NCBI RefSeq assembly: GCF_016919065.1
Contig: NZ_JAFFQA010000014.1
Coordinates: 1 to 64,000 of the forward strand
Length of the DNA stretch: 64,000 bases
From: Desulfobulbus rhabdoformis
GTDB lineage: Bacteria; Desulfobacterota; Desulfobulbia; Desulfobulbales; Desulfobulbaceae
Direction of reading: 5' to 3'
Each line of letters opens with the position of its first letter. The stretch's first letter is position 1. The notes below the pieces were generated by a model. The model saw only the letters and a program-made list of their open reading frames with translations, had not been told where the DNA came from and ran no database searches. Made by a program: the position numbers and the translations under genes. Below, piece by piece: positions 57,553 through 64,000 of the stretch.

Positions 57553-58521
57553 ATGAAGGCAATAGTTTTTGATCATCCTGGAGAACCAGAGAACGTTTTG
57601 GTATTCCGAAACATATCACCTCCCACTCCAACCGCAGAGCAAGTACTCATTAGGGTATCTGCCAGACCAATTCAACCAGCTGACTTTCTCTTTATTCAGG
57701 GGCGTTACAGAATACAGCCGGAGTTTCCACAGGCTGCGGGGCTTGAGGGAGTTGGTACGATCATTTCCTGCGGGGCAGGGGTTTCATCATTGGAGGTAGG
57801 TGATCGGGTTGCTTTCCGCAGCAAAGGTACTTGGGCAGAATGTGCGATTGCTCCAACTTCCAGAGTTTATCCGGTTCCTCCGGAAATACCTGATAGCGTT
57901 GCTTGTCAATTTTCTCTAAACCCGCTTACAGCCTGGGGTTTGTTGGACGAATGTAATCTGAAAGTTTCTTCTCGTATTCTCGCTACTGCGGGACGCTCAG
58001 TTGTTGCACGTCTTTTAGCTCATCTTGCAAAGCAAAGAGGTTTGACGCCCACCTTGCTCGTCCGCGATAAAGGTCGCTATTCAGCGCTCAATGAGAGCTA
58101 TCAAGTTATTGCTAATGGGGCTAACGTAGCCCAAACACTGGAAAAGGTCGTTAACCACCACGGGGAATTCCATGCTGCTCTAGACCCGGTTGGCGGTAGC
58201 GATATCGTGGCTTTGATAAATGCCTTGGCGCCTAAATCTCGTCTGATTTCCTACGGCATACTCGACGATACAGACATTACGCTTAAAGCTTCCCAGATTC
58301 TATTCAGAAGTGTGACGTGGCAAGGCTTTGGAATTGATGGATGGCTTGATAGCCTTTCGAAAGAAAAATTATCCATAGCGCAAGAGCAGCTCTGGAATTT
58401 ACTTTCAGCTTCTCCAGAACTGTTGCCCGTCGCTGATTCTTTCGGCTTAAATGATATACAGCAAGCTATTGTCTCTGCTAAAAAACCTGCACAATCAGGG
58501 AAGGCTCTTTTTGTTGACTAA
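57553..58521 (+). CDS. medium-chain dehydrogenase/reductase (quinone oxidoreductase/enoyl reductase type)
   Basis: The 322-residue protein has the GroES-like domain (PIQPADFLFIQGRYRIQPEF and GLEGVGTIISCGAGVSSLEVGDRV) and a Rossmann domain in which the usual AxxGxVG loop is changed to ILATAGRSVVARLL. No structural zinc cysteines are present, as in zinc-free enoyl reductases. It would reduce enoyl or quinone substrates with NADPH. GGAGG-type site upstream (CTCGGAGGTATCA). It may be unrelated to the toxin genes around it. Confidence 0.85.
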   Translation: MKAIVFDHPGEPENVLVFRNISPPTPTAEQVLIRVSARPIQPADFLFIQGRYRIQPEFPQAAGLEGVGTIISCGAGVSSLEVGDRVAFRSKGTWAECAIAPTSRVYPVPPEIPDSVACQFSLNPLTAWGLLDECNLKVSSRILATAGRSVVARLLAHLAKQRGLTPTLLVRDKGRYSALNESYQVIANGANVAQTLEKVVNHHGEFHAALDPVGGSDIVALINALAPKSRLISYGILDDTDITLKASQILFRSVTWQGFGIDGWLDSLSKEKLSIAQEQLWNLLSASPELLPVADSFGLNDIQQAIVSAKKPAQSGKALFVD

Positions 58522-58550
58522 CACGGCGTTATTAAGCGAGGAGATTGACC

Positions 58551-60185
58551 ATGAAGACTTTCCTACAAAAACCGAAAGCTGCTCAGCAGACTAATTCTCT
58601 CAAATCTGCGCCACCTGTCCGGACACACTTCGGGCATAACCATGCAGTGAATTCTATCCTCCATCTCCAGCGCACGATCGGAAATCAAGCTGTACAGCTG
58701 CTGTTGCAAAGACACGCTGATGAACGCAACACTGTACTGACCGGTACAAAATCAATTGGTATTGGACACGTTTTTAGTCGGATGCCCGTTTCAGCAGGAC
58801 AGATACACCCGAAATTGGCCATCAACACCCCTGGGGACGAATACGAACAAGAAGCAGATCGTGTCGCTGATCAGGTGATAAGAATGTCCAAACCTGAGTT
58901 CCAGTGCGTTTCCGCGCCATCAGAGGTCAGTCGCAAGTATGCATCATGCGAAGAAGAGGAAAAAAAGGAGCTGCAAACGAAAAGGTTGTGTGGCGGAGGC
59001 TCGGCCTTGGGTGAGGCACCACCTATCGTCTATGAAGCCCTGCGGAAGCCCGGTCGGCCGCTGGATTCCAGTACTCGTACGTTTATGGAGCAACGATTCG
59101 GCCATGATTTCAGCAAAGTACAGATCCATGATGATTTCGATGCTGGTCAGGCCAGCCTATCGGTACGAGCGCGCGCCTTTACGGTCGGACCGCACGTCAT
59201 GTTTGCCCCCGGAGAATATCGTCCGCAAACAGAGACTACGCGTCGGTTAATTGCCCATGAGCTGACGCACGTGGTGCAGCAGGCGAATACTCAACGGGCC
59301 ATTGTGCAGAGACAACCACTGGACTGCGATCCTATCAAGAGACAAGGGTACCCACTTATCTACGACAGTTGGGGCGCTCCTCCTCGACCATCGATTGCAG
59401 ACGTTGGTGATGCGCAGATCAAACTCAATCGCTTCCTTCGAGGATTCGCTGCGGAGCGAGCGAGCGCTCCTACGACTCGAGCGCAGCAAAAAATGGATTC
59501 AAACTACGCACTACTGAAGGCCAATCCGCCAAAAAATCCGAAGGAAGTGGGAGACATGCTGGACGTAGACTGCAAGTTTGGTCGAAGCACGACATATGCC
59601 ACTCTCATCTTTCAGGCTGCGAGATTTCCCTATTCCACCGAGACAACGACTGCCACGCCATCTGACAGCAAGTGGGATGGAAAGATTGGAGAACGCACGT
59701 GGATTCGACTGGATGCAGAAGACGGTGGAAGTGTTGTTCCGCCAATAACAATACCACCGTTCTCCCGGCCATGCTACAGCGTGATGGGAGCAAGGGAGGT
59801 GGGGTACTGGCTGAATTACCCTTTTGGGAAAATGCACACATATATTAACTTCTACAACGGTACAGCAGCCGAGAGATGGCTCGTGGAAGCGGGGCCGGAT
59901 AAGACGAACACGGTTACAGCCGCAGGAATCGAAAAAAATGCTTGGGAGACGCGCGGTCATGTAAGAGCTAGGATGGAATACTCTCAGCCGTCCTGTGCAG
60001 CACTTCCAGCCTGCATCGAATCCGTTGTCCGCAGTTATGATCGCAAGGTCCCCTACCGATGGGACGGACCAAACAGCAATTCATTCATTGAGCAGCTCAC
60101 TTATAAATGCGGACTGGCGCATGCTTTCATGCCATTTTTCGACGAAGCATGGGACTACTGGCGTAAGCATGCCCGGCCATTTTAG
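58551..60185 (+). CDS. DUF4157 (eCIS-core) metalloprotease-like effector
   Basis: About 544 residues from ATG 58551 (GAGGAG upstream). The N-terminal leader ends SILHLQRTIGNQAVQLLLQR, typical of proteins linked to extracellular contractile injection systems. The DUF4157 domain (about 155-245) has PLDSSTRTFMEQRFGHDFSK, VQIHDDFDA and HELTHVVQQ with zinc-type His236-Glu237-His240. Next is a PG_binding-like unit (VGDAQIKLNRFL...WDGKIGERTWIRLD) and a C-terminal domain with HTYINFY and GPNSNSFIEQLTYKCG that looks like a degenerate papain-fold hydrolase. It is a likely cargo or toxin; no contractile apparatus is in the window. Confidence 0.82.
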   Translation: MKTFLQKPKAAQQTNSLKSAPPVRTHFGHNHAVNSILHLQRTIGNQAVQLLLQRHADERNTVLTGTKSIGIGHVFSRMPVSAGQIHPKLAINTPGDEYEQEADRVADQVIRMSKPEFQCVSAPSEVSRKYASCEEEEKKELQTKRLCGGGSALGEAPPIVYEALRKPGRPLDSSTRTFMEQRFGHDFSKVQIHDDFDAGQASLSVRARAFTVGPHVMFAPGEYRPQTETTRRLIAHELTHVVQQANTQRAIVQRQPLDCDPIKRQGYPLIYDSWGAPPRPSIADVGDAQIKLNRFLRGFAAERASAPTTRAQQKMDSNYALLKANPPKNPKEVGDMLDVDCKFGRSTTYATLIFQAARFPYSTETTTATPSDSKWDGKIGERTWIRLDAEDGGSVVPPITIPPFSRPCYSVMGAREVGYWLNYPFGKMHTYINFYNGTAAERWLVEAGPDKTNTVTAAGIEKNAWETRGHVRARMEYSQPSCAALPACIESVVRSYDRKVPYRWDGPNSNSFIEQLTYKCGLAHAFMPFFDEAWDYWRKHARPF

Positions 60186-60303
60186 CTGAGTTTCTGAGAA
60201 AGGGGACTTGGATCAAAATTTGGTGGCAAACAGAGCCGCAGGATGTGTATTGATAGAAAACAGCAAGATCAGATATGGAATGTTTATTTCTATGAGATCT
60301 AAG

Positions 60304-60999
60304 ATGCGAGCACATTACTTACAGCATGTACTATTTGAAGGTTTAGGCAGCATAGAGGCCTGGCTCCAAAATTCTGGGTATGAAATATCATGCACCCAAT
60401 TCTTCAATTCCGGAGTTCTCCCAGAAATCGAGGATATTGATTTACTTATTGTCATGGGTGGGCCGATGAGCGTCAATGACGAGCAGGGACACCCTTGGTT
60501 AGTAGAAGAAAAGGAATACATAAAAACTGCTATCAATGCGGGAAAGCCAGTTCTTGGTATTTGTTTGGGAGCCCAACTCATTTCTAACGCTTTGGGCGGT
60601 AGAGTCTTTCCGAATTCAGTGAAAGAAATTGGCTGGTTCCCAGTTGAAGCAGTTGAATCCGATAGCTCTTTCATTTTTCACTTCCCCCAAAAGGCAGAAG
60701 TGTTTCACTGGCATGGTGAAACCTTCAGCCTGCCCAAAGATGCTGTTCAAATAGCAAAAAGTAAGGGGTGCGATAATCAAGCCTTTCAAATTGGCCGAAA
60801 TGTCATCGGATTGCAATTCCACCTGGAAACTACGCCGGTAACTGCGGCAGCAATTGTCGAGAATTGCAGAGATGAACTTATTTGGGGGGAATATATCCAG
60901 TCAAAAGAAGAGATTTTGTCCGCTCCCCAAGATCGCTATTCAACAATAAACGGTTTGATGGGCGAAGTTCTTGAATATTTACAATTAAATAAAGGCTAA
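60304..60999 (+). CDS. class I glutamine amidotransferase
   Basis: About 231 residues if begun at MRAHYLQHV (60304), as in its relatives; a TTG at 60208 behind AAAGGGG would add 32 residues. The triad is visible: Cys in GICLGAQLIS, and His-x-Glu in GLQFHLETTP. LIVMGGPMSVNDEQGHPWL and FHWHGETFSLP are the typical blocks of the GuaA-like subgroup. It hydrolyses glutamine to supply ammonia, or acts on gamma-glutamyl compounds. It sits alone with no synthetase partner nearby. Confidence 0.88.
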   Translation: MRAHYLQHVLFEGLGSIEAWLQNSGYEISCTQFFNSGVLPEIEDIDLLIVMGGPMSVNDEQGHPWLVEEKEYIKTAINAGKPVLGICLGAQLISNALGGRVFPNSVKEIGWFPVEAVESDSSFIFHFPQKAEVFHWHGETFSLPKDAVQIAKSKGCDNQAFQIGRNVIGLQFHLETTPVTAAAIVENCRDELIWGEYIQSKEEILSAPQDRYSTINGLMGEVLEYLQLNKG

Positions 61000-61069
61000 C
61001 GAGTAAGTACGCAATAAAACGTTCCCAAGAAGGAGCGACTCTTACTATCTCAAAAATTGAGATTGTCCT

Positions 61070-61552
61070 TTAGGTCAATCCCTGCATGGTAGCAAGGATG
61101 TCTTTCCAGCTCTCGTATCCAAATTGAGGATCCGTTGTCTGGCCTGTTGATTCAAGATACCTGATTCGATCTTTGCTATATTGGATATAATCCATCGGCG
61201 TATTGTTGTGGCGGGCAATTTCAGCATCCGAGGGTGAGATGTACTGGCCATTTTTTCCAGTGTGACCAAGCGTCAGGCCGGTACTTATTAACATAAGGTG
61301 CTGCTTGCTATTTATCTTACCAGAATCATAGAGTTCCTGAGAAACTTTCATCATCTGTTTTGGTGTCATGTTGGTGAAATTGTAGTCGGCGCCGCCTTTG
61401 GCTTGGTCGTACGCAGCCTGCGAGCTCGTAACCATGTCGGCAAAACTTTTTGATGAAGTGGAGTCTGACGATCCGGCAGGGAGGTGCTGCTGGCGGGGTG
61501 AATTCAAATAAAATGAAGCGGCAGTAGATGCCCAGGCGGGCTGAATTCCCAT
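61070..61552 (-). CDS. conserved hypothetical protein (SSQAAYD / TPKQMMKVSQELYDSGKI family)
   Basis: About 160 residues from ATG 61552, which lies 6 bases after GGAGG; longer in-frame starts are not needed. The N-terminus is Ser/Ala-rich and probably disordered. The C-terminal domain (SFADMVTSSQAAYDQAKGGA, NMTPKQMMKVSQELYDSGKI, GYESWKDILATMQ) resembles a proteobacterial family of unknown function with the same spacing, often coded as single genes. No signal peptide is present. Confidence 0.65.
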   Translation of the reverse strand: MGIQPAWASTAASFYLNSPRQQHLPAGSSDSTSSKSFADMVTSSQAAYDQAKGGADYNFTNMTPKQMMKVSQELYDSGKINSKQHLMLISTGLTLGHTGKNGQYISPSDAEIARHNNTPMDYIQYSKDRIRYLESTGQTTDPQFGYESWKDILATMQGLT

Positions 61553-61670
61553 GCTCATCCTCCTCAGGGGGTGCAATTTATCATACTGGTGGAGCAAATA
61601 TCCTGAAAACATCCGATTCTAAGCAGTTTAAGCTTAAGGGATCAATCGGCGTCTGCACAGACAATCTTAA

Positions 61671-61845
61671 GGGCATCTTGAATAATTGCTTTTTCTGCCA
61701 ATCCCGGCGTCACGCTTAAAATTTTATCCTCGGAGGTAAGCGAAGACTCCGATATCACACATATGCCTGCGGTAAAATTTTGCGCAATCCTCGGAGTCTA
61801 CGCTTACCTGGCCTTGATTGAAAAATCTAATTATTCAAGACACCC
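61671..61845. mobile_element. MITE copy 3 (175 bp, most complete)
   Basis: GGGCATCTTGAATAATTGC opens the element and AATTATTCAAGACACCC closes it, with TTAA on both sides (61667-61670 and 61846-61849) as a perfect 4-bp duplication. Inside, TCGGAGGTAAGCGAAGACTCC and CGGAGTCTACGCTTACC pair with each other, and AAAATTTTA pairs with TAAAATTTT. The single strand could fold into one long branched hairpin. It serves as the reference copy for the family. Confidence 0.85.
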
Positions 61846-62166
61846 TTAAGAGGAAAATCCATTATGATGCCGGGATGGACCACTTCAGAGCCTTCACCCC
61901 GGCCTATAAGGACAAGGGCACGTCTTTGCTTGCCCTTGCCGATGGAGATACGCCCATAGAATAATGGTGGAGTTGGAGATCAAACATGCCCACTAACATG
62001 AACAGAGAGACAACCACTTAACATTCCTTCTACTCTATTGAAAACGTTGACATTGTCCCATAAGAGACGTACAGTCAGACTTGTAATGCATTCACCAGCC
62101 AGGGCTTCTGATTTGAATCTGGCACCGCCTGAACTGGTGAGAAATCCGGGCTGCTCGATGCTTCCT
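61846..62166. other. stretch between MITEs with a short coding relic
   Basis: Around 61860-61963 a frame reads HYDAGMDHFRAFTPAYKDKG, TSLLALADGDTPIE and stops at TAA. It looks like the tail of a gene whose front was lost at the MITE. No family is recognised. Nothing else is seen up to 62166. Confidence 0.25.
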
Positions 62167-62324
62167 GGGAAGCTTGAATAATTGCTTTTTCTGTCAATCT
62201 CTGCGTTATGTAAAAAATTTTATCCTCGGAGGTAAGCGAAGACTCCGATATCATGTATATGCCTGCGGTAAAATTTTTTACATGCCTTGACCTTGATTGA
62301 AAAATCTAAATATTCAAGCCCCCC
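62167..62324. mobile_element. MITE copy 4 (158 bp)
   Basis: GGGAAGCTTGAATAATTGC at the left and AATATTCAAGCCCCCC at the right, flanked by TCCT and TCCA (near-perfect 4-bp duplication). The interior keeps the TCGGAGGTAAGCGAAGACTCC arm and the TAAAATTTT block but lost the second GGAGTCT arm. Confidence 0.75.
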
Positions 62325-62403
62325 TCCACAATAAGAGCGCGCTCTGTACTCGTCTGTTTTACTCAGTAACCGCTCTTTTTTTCGATGCACGCTGTATTCT
62401 CGT

Positions 62404-62722
62404 GGGAATCTTGATTAATTGCTTTTTCTGCCAATCTCCCGGAGTCTGGCGCGTACCTGACCTTGATTGAAATATCTAATAACCTGGATCCGTGAGCATT
62501 CATTGGTGTGTCAGCTTCGCTGTTTGTGACATGTCGATTAAAGTAAACTTTATCGGCTTGTTACGAACAGTGAAGGTGGCGTACTAATGGATGCCCCAAA
62601 GGGCGGCGGGTGAAACTGAATAGCAAATAAATTAGTTTGAAAAATTTTTGTATTATCAACTGAATATGCTATTCAGAGACCATCCGCCGTCACGGATTCA
62701 GGTAATAATTCAAGACAACCCC
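62404..62722. mobile_element. MITE copy 5, split by a nested element
   Basis: The left part (62404-62482) starts GGGAATCTTGATTAATTGC and runs to TTGAAATATCTAATAA; the right part (62703-62722) is TAATAATTCAAGACAACCCC. Removing 62483-62708 rejoins ATCTAATAATTCAAGAC, which matches the family end ATCTAATTATTCAAGAC. The MITE was thus interrupted by a second insertion. Confidence 0.75.
62483..62702. mobile_element. nested non-coding element B (220 bp)
   Basis: Ends are CCTGGATCCGTGA at the left and, reversed, CCTGAATCCGTGA at the right, a 13-bp terminal inverted repeat with one mismatch. TAATAA occurs directly on both sides (62477-62482 and 62703-62708), read as a 6-bp target duplication. It has no open frame of note. 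Its ends resemble sequences at 7169 (left-type), 16171, 34596 and 36961 (right-type: ACGGATTCAGG or variants). Confidence 0.7.
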
Positions 62723-62748
62723 ATGTGACTTTAAGCAAGGAGAGAGCG

Positions 62749-63258
62749 ATGATCAAACTGGTTGAAACCGATATTACCACCTTAAACGTTGACGCCATTG
62801 TCAACGCGGCCAACGAGAGTTTACTTGGCGGCGGGGGCGTTGACGGTGCCATCCACCGTGCGGCTGGTCCTGAGCTTCTGGAAGAATGTCGAGGCATCGG
62901 TGGCTGCAAGACCGGTGACGCGGTTATCACCAAAGGCTACAATCTGCCAGCCAAACATGTCATTCATACAGTTGGCCCGATCTGGCGGGGCGGAAACAAC
63001 AATGAGCCCGCGTATCTCGCCAGTTGCTATCGCAAATCTCTGGAATTGGCGGTCGCCAACAACATTCATTCTATTGCCTTCCCTGCCATCAGCTGTGGCG
63101 CGTATGGCTTCCCCCTCGACGAGGCCGCCGATATCGCGGTCGATACCATTCATTCGTTCTTGCAAAGAAACGGTAAACCCGAAGAAGTCATCATTGTCTG
63201 CTTTCAGTCACAGGCCAAATTTGCCTTTGCTCAGGCCATTCGCGGTCTGGAAGAATAA
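62749..63258 (+). CDS. macro-domain protein (O-acetyl-ADP-ribose deacetylase type)
   Basis: About 169 residues from ATG 62749, with AAGGAGAG upstream. It is a single macro domain of the MacroD/YmdB type: [20 protein letters not shown] and [13 protein letters not shown] form the catalytic loop, HTVGPIW and [20 protein letters not shown] form the second binding loop. It removes ADP-ribose from proteins or hydrolyses O-acetyl-ADP-ribose in the cytoplasm. A MITE end lies only 27 bases upstream and may have altered its promoter. Confidence 0.93.
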   Translation: MIKLVETDITTLNVDAIVNAANESLLGGGGVDGAIHRAAGPELLEECRGIGGCKTGDAVITKGYNLPAKHVIHTVGPIWRGGNNNEPAYLASCYRKSLELAVANNIHSIAFPAISCGAYGFPLDEAADIAVDTIHSFLQRNGKPEEVIIVCFQSQAKFAFAQAIRGLEE

Positions 63259-63328
63259 TCCGTTGCCTGGCCCAAAACCGCTCTTCAATTCCAGCAATGA
63301 CAGGTGCATTCATTGAAGGAGACAAACT

Positions 63329-64000
63329 ATGGGCAAAAGGAAGGCCGATGGGCGTTTATTTTTCTTGCTTCCGGGGAGAACAGGTGAGGGAATTGTCCAT
63401 CCCATAGTATTAATACAACGAGCTAAACGAATTATGGCCGCTTTGATCGCATGGCTTATAGGATTGTTTTTTTTAGGCATAGGCCTTTGGATCTTATTGC
63501 TGCGTTCCGAGGATCTCATCGACAAGATCAAGCCACACAATATGCTCATCGGCCAAATGACCATTGATGGTGTCGAAAACAAGAGCTACGCTGAATTACT
63601 GCGTGCACGTTTCGATCACCATTTTCGTCACCTCTCTGCCATTCCAAAAGAGACCGGTTTTTTTGAAGTACTGTCATTGGATACCACAGAATTATTCCAA
63701 CAAGACAGCCTGTCCAGTCCGCTGAAAAATATGACGATAGAGGTGAGTGGCGTCAATGTCAGCCTCCTCTTTCGACTTGTCAACCAGATTGCGCAACCGG
63801 CGCGATGGGTGGTCGAAGGTGATTTCCAAGTCAAGTCAGACCGCGCTTTACTGGCCCTCCGAATGCGCCGCGGAGAACGGCTCATTCGAACATGGTACCT
63901 CGAACGTCTGGGGAATACCGCTGAAGATAAATCTTTGCTCTTGGAACAATTAGTTGACGATGCGATATTTCAACTTGCCTACGACTTCGGCAACGAACTT
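63329..64000 (+). CDS. membrane-anchored protein, 5' part (runs off right edge)
   Basis: ATG 63329 follows GAAGGAG by 7 bases and the frame stays open to the window end (224 codons). A short basic N-terminus is followed by one membrane helix (MAALIAWLIGLFFLGIGLWI, about residues 36-55) and a soluble part (NMLIGQMTIDGVENKSYAEL, SLLFRLVNQIAQPARWVVEG, REGGERLIRTW-like RRGERLIRTWYLERL). No family is recognised. It may be an outward-facing lipid- or protein-binding protein; the missing C-terminus limits the call. Confidence 0.65.
   Translation, partial: MGKRKADGRLFFLLPGRTGEGIVHPIVLIQRAKRIMAALIAWLIGLFFLGIGLWILLLRSEDLIDKIKPHNMLIGQMTIDGVENKSYAELLRARFDHHFRHLSAIPKETGFFEVLSLDTTELFQQDSLSSPLKNMTIEVSGVNVSLLFRLVNQIAQPARWVVEGDFQVKSDRALLALRMRRGERLIRTWYLERLGNTAEDKSLLLEQLVDDAIFQLAYDFGNEL

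Overview
The window looks like a chromosomal segment from a motile, Gram-negative anaerobe, most likely a deltaproteobacterial/Desulfobacterota sulfate-reducer type. This rests on NuoE/NuoF/NuoG/Nfn-type electron-transfer genes, a bacteriohemerythrin, a minimal 2[4Fe-4S] ferredoxin, large Cache and hybrid sensor kinases and flagellin genes. No rRNA or tRNA is visible, so the assignment rests on gene content only.

Layout. 1-2200 is an insertion-sequence graveyard (three unrelated transposase fragments) that also holds the first copy of a repeated candidate small RNA. 2209-5519 (minus) is fliC-flaG-fliS. 6295-9140 holds a zinc-ribbon PilZ protein, the second small-RNA copy, a YiaA-like membrane protein, a glyoxalase-fold pseudogene split by a MITE, and bacteriohemerythrin. 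9591-21680 carries transporters, two sensor kinases, a ferredoxin, a rhomboid protease and a repeat protein. 22036-31454 (minus) is a five-gene operon of circularly permuted ATP-grasp, alpha-E, transglutaminase and DUF2126 proteins, closed by a terminator; it is probably a peptide or poly-amino-acid ligation system whose product is unknown. 32002-36490 (plus) has a SatD-like/DUF3307 pair, an HDOD protein, a trypsin-like protease and a methyltransferase.

37036-43429 (plus) is the most interesting metabolic locus: NuoE-like, NuoF-like, a NuoG-like/NfnA fusion, and NfnB. It predicts one flavin/iron-sulfur complex linking NADH, ferredoxin and NADP(H), related to but arranged differently from Nfn and Stn transhydrogenases.

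43644-61552 is accessory DNA, AT-rich in parts, rich in secreted and toxin-like proteins: a Cys-rich exported protein, a zinc metalloprotease with four C-terminal repeats and a secreted partner, an RlpA lipoprotein, a split Rhs locus with a toxin-like tip and candidate immunity gene, a Tc-toxin-A-like N-terminal module, a lipase-like hydrolase, and a DUF4157 (eCIS-associated) protein. No injection-system structural genes are present. 61671-62721 is a cluster of MITEs, one with a second element nested inside. The window ends with a macro-domain protein and the start of a membrane protein.

A small non-autonomous element family (TIR GGGNNTCTTGAATAATT, apparent 4-bp target duplications) is scattered through the window and has broken at least one gene.
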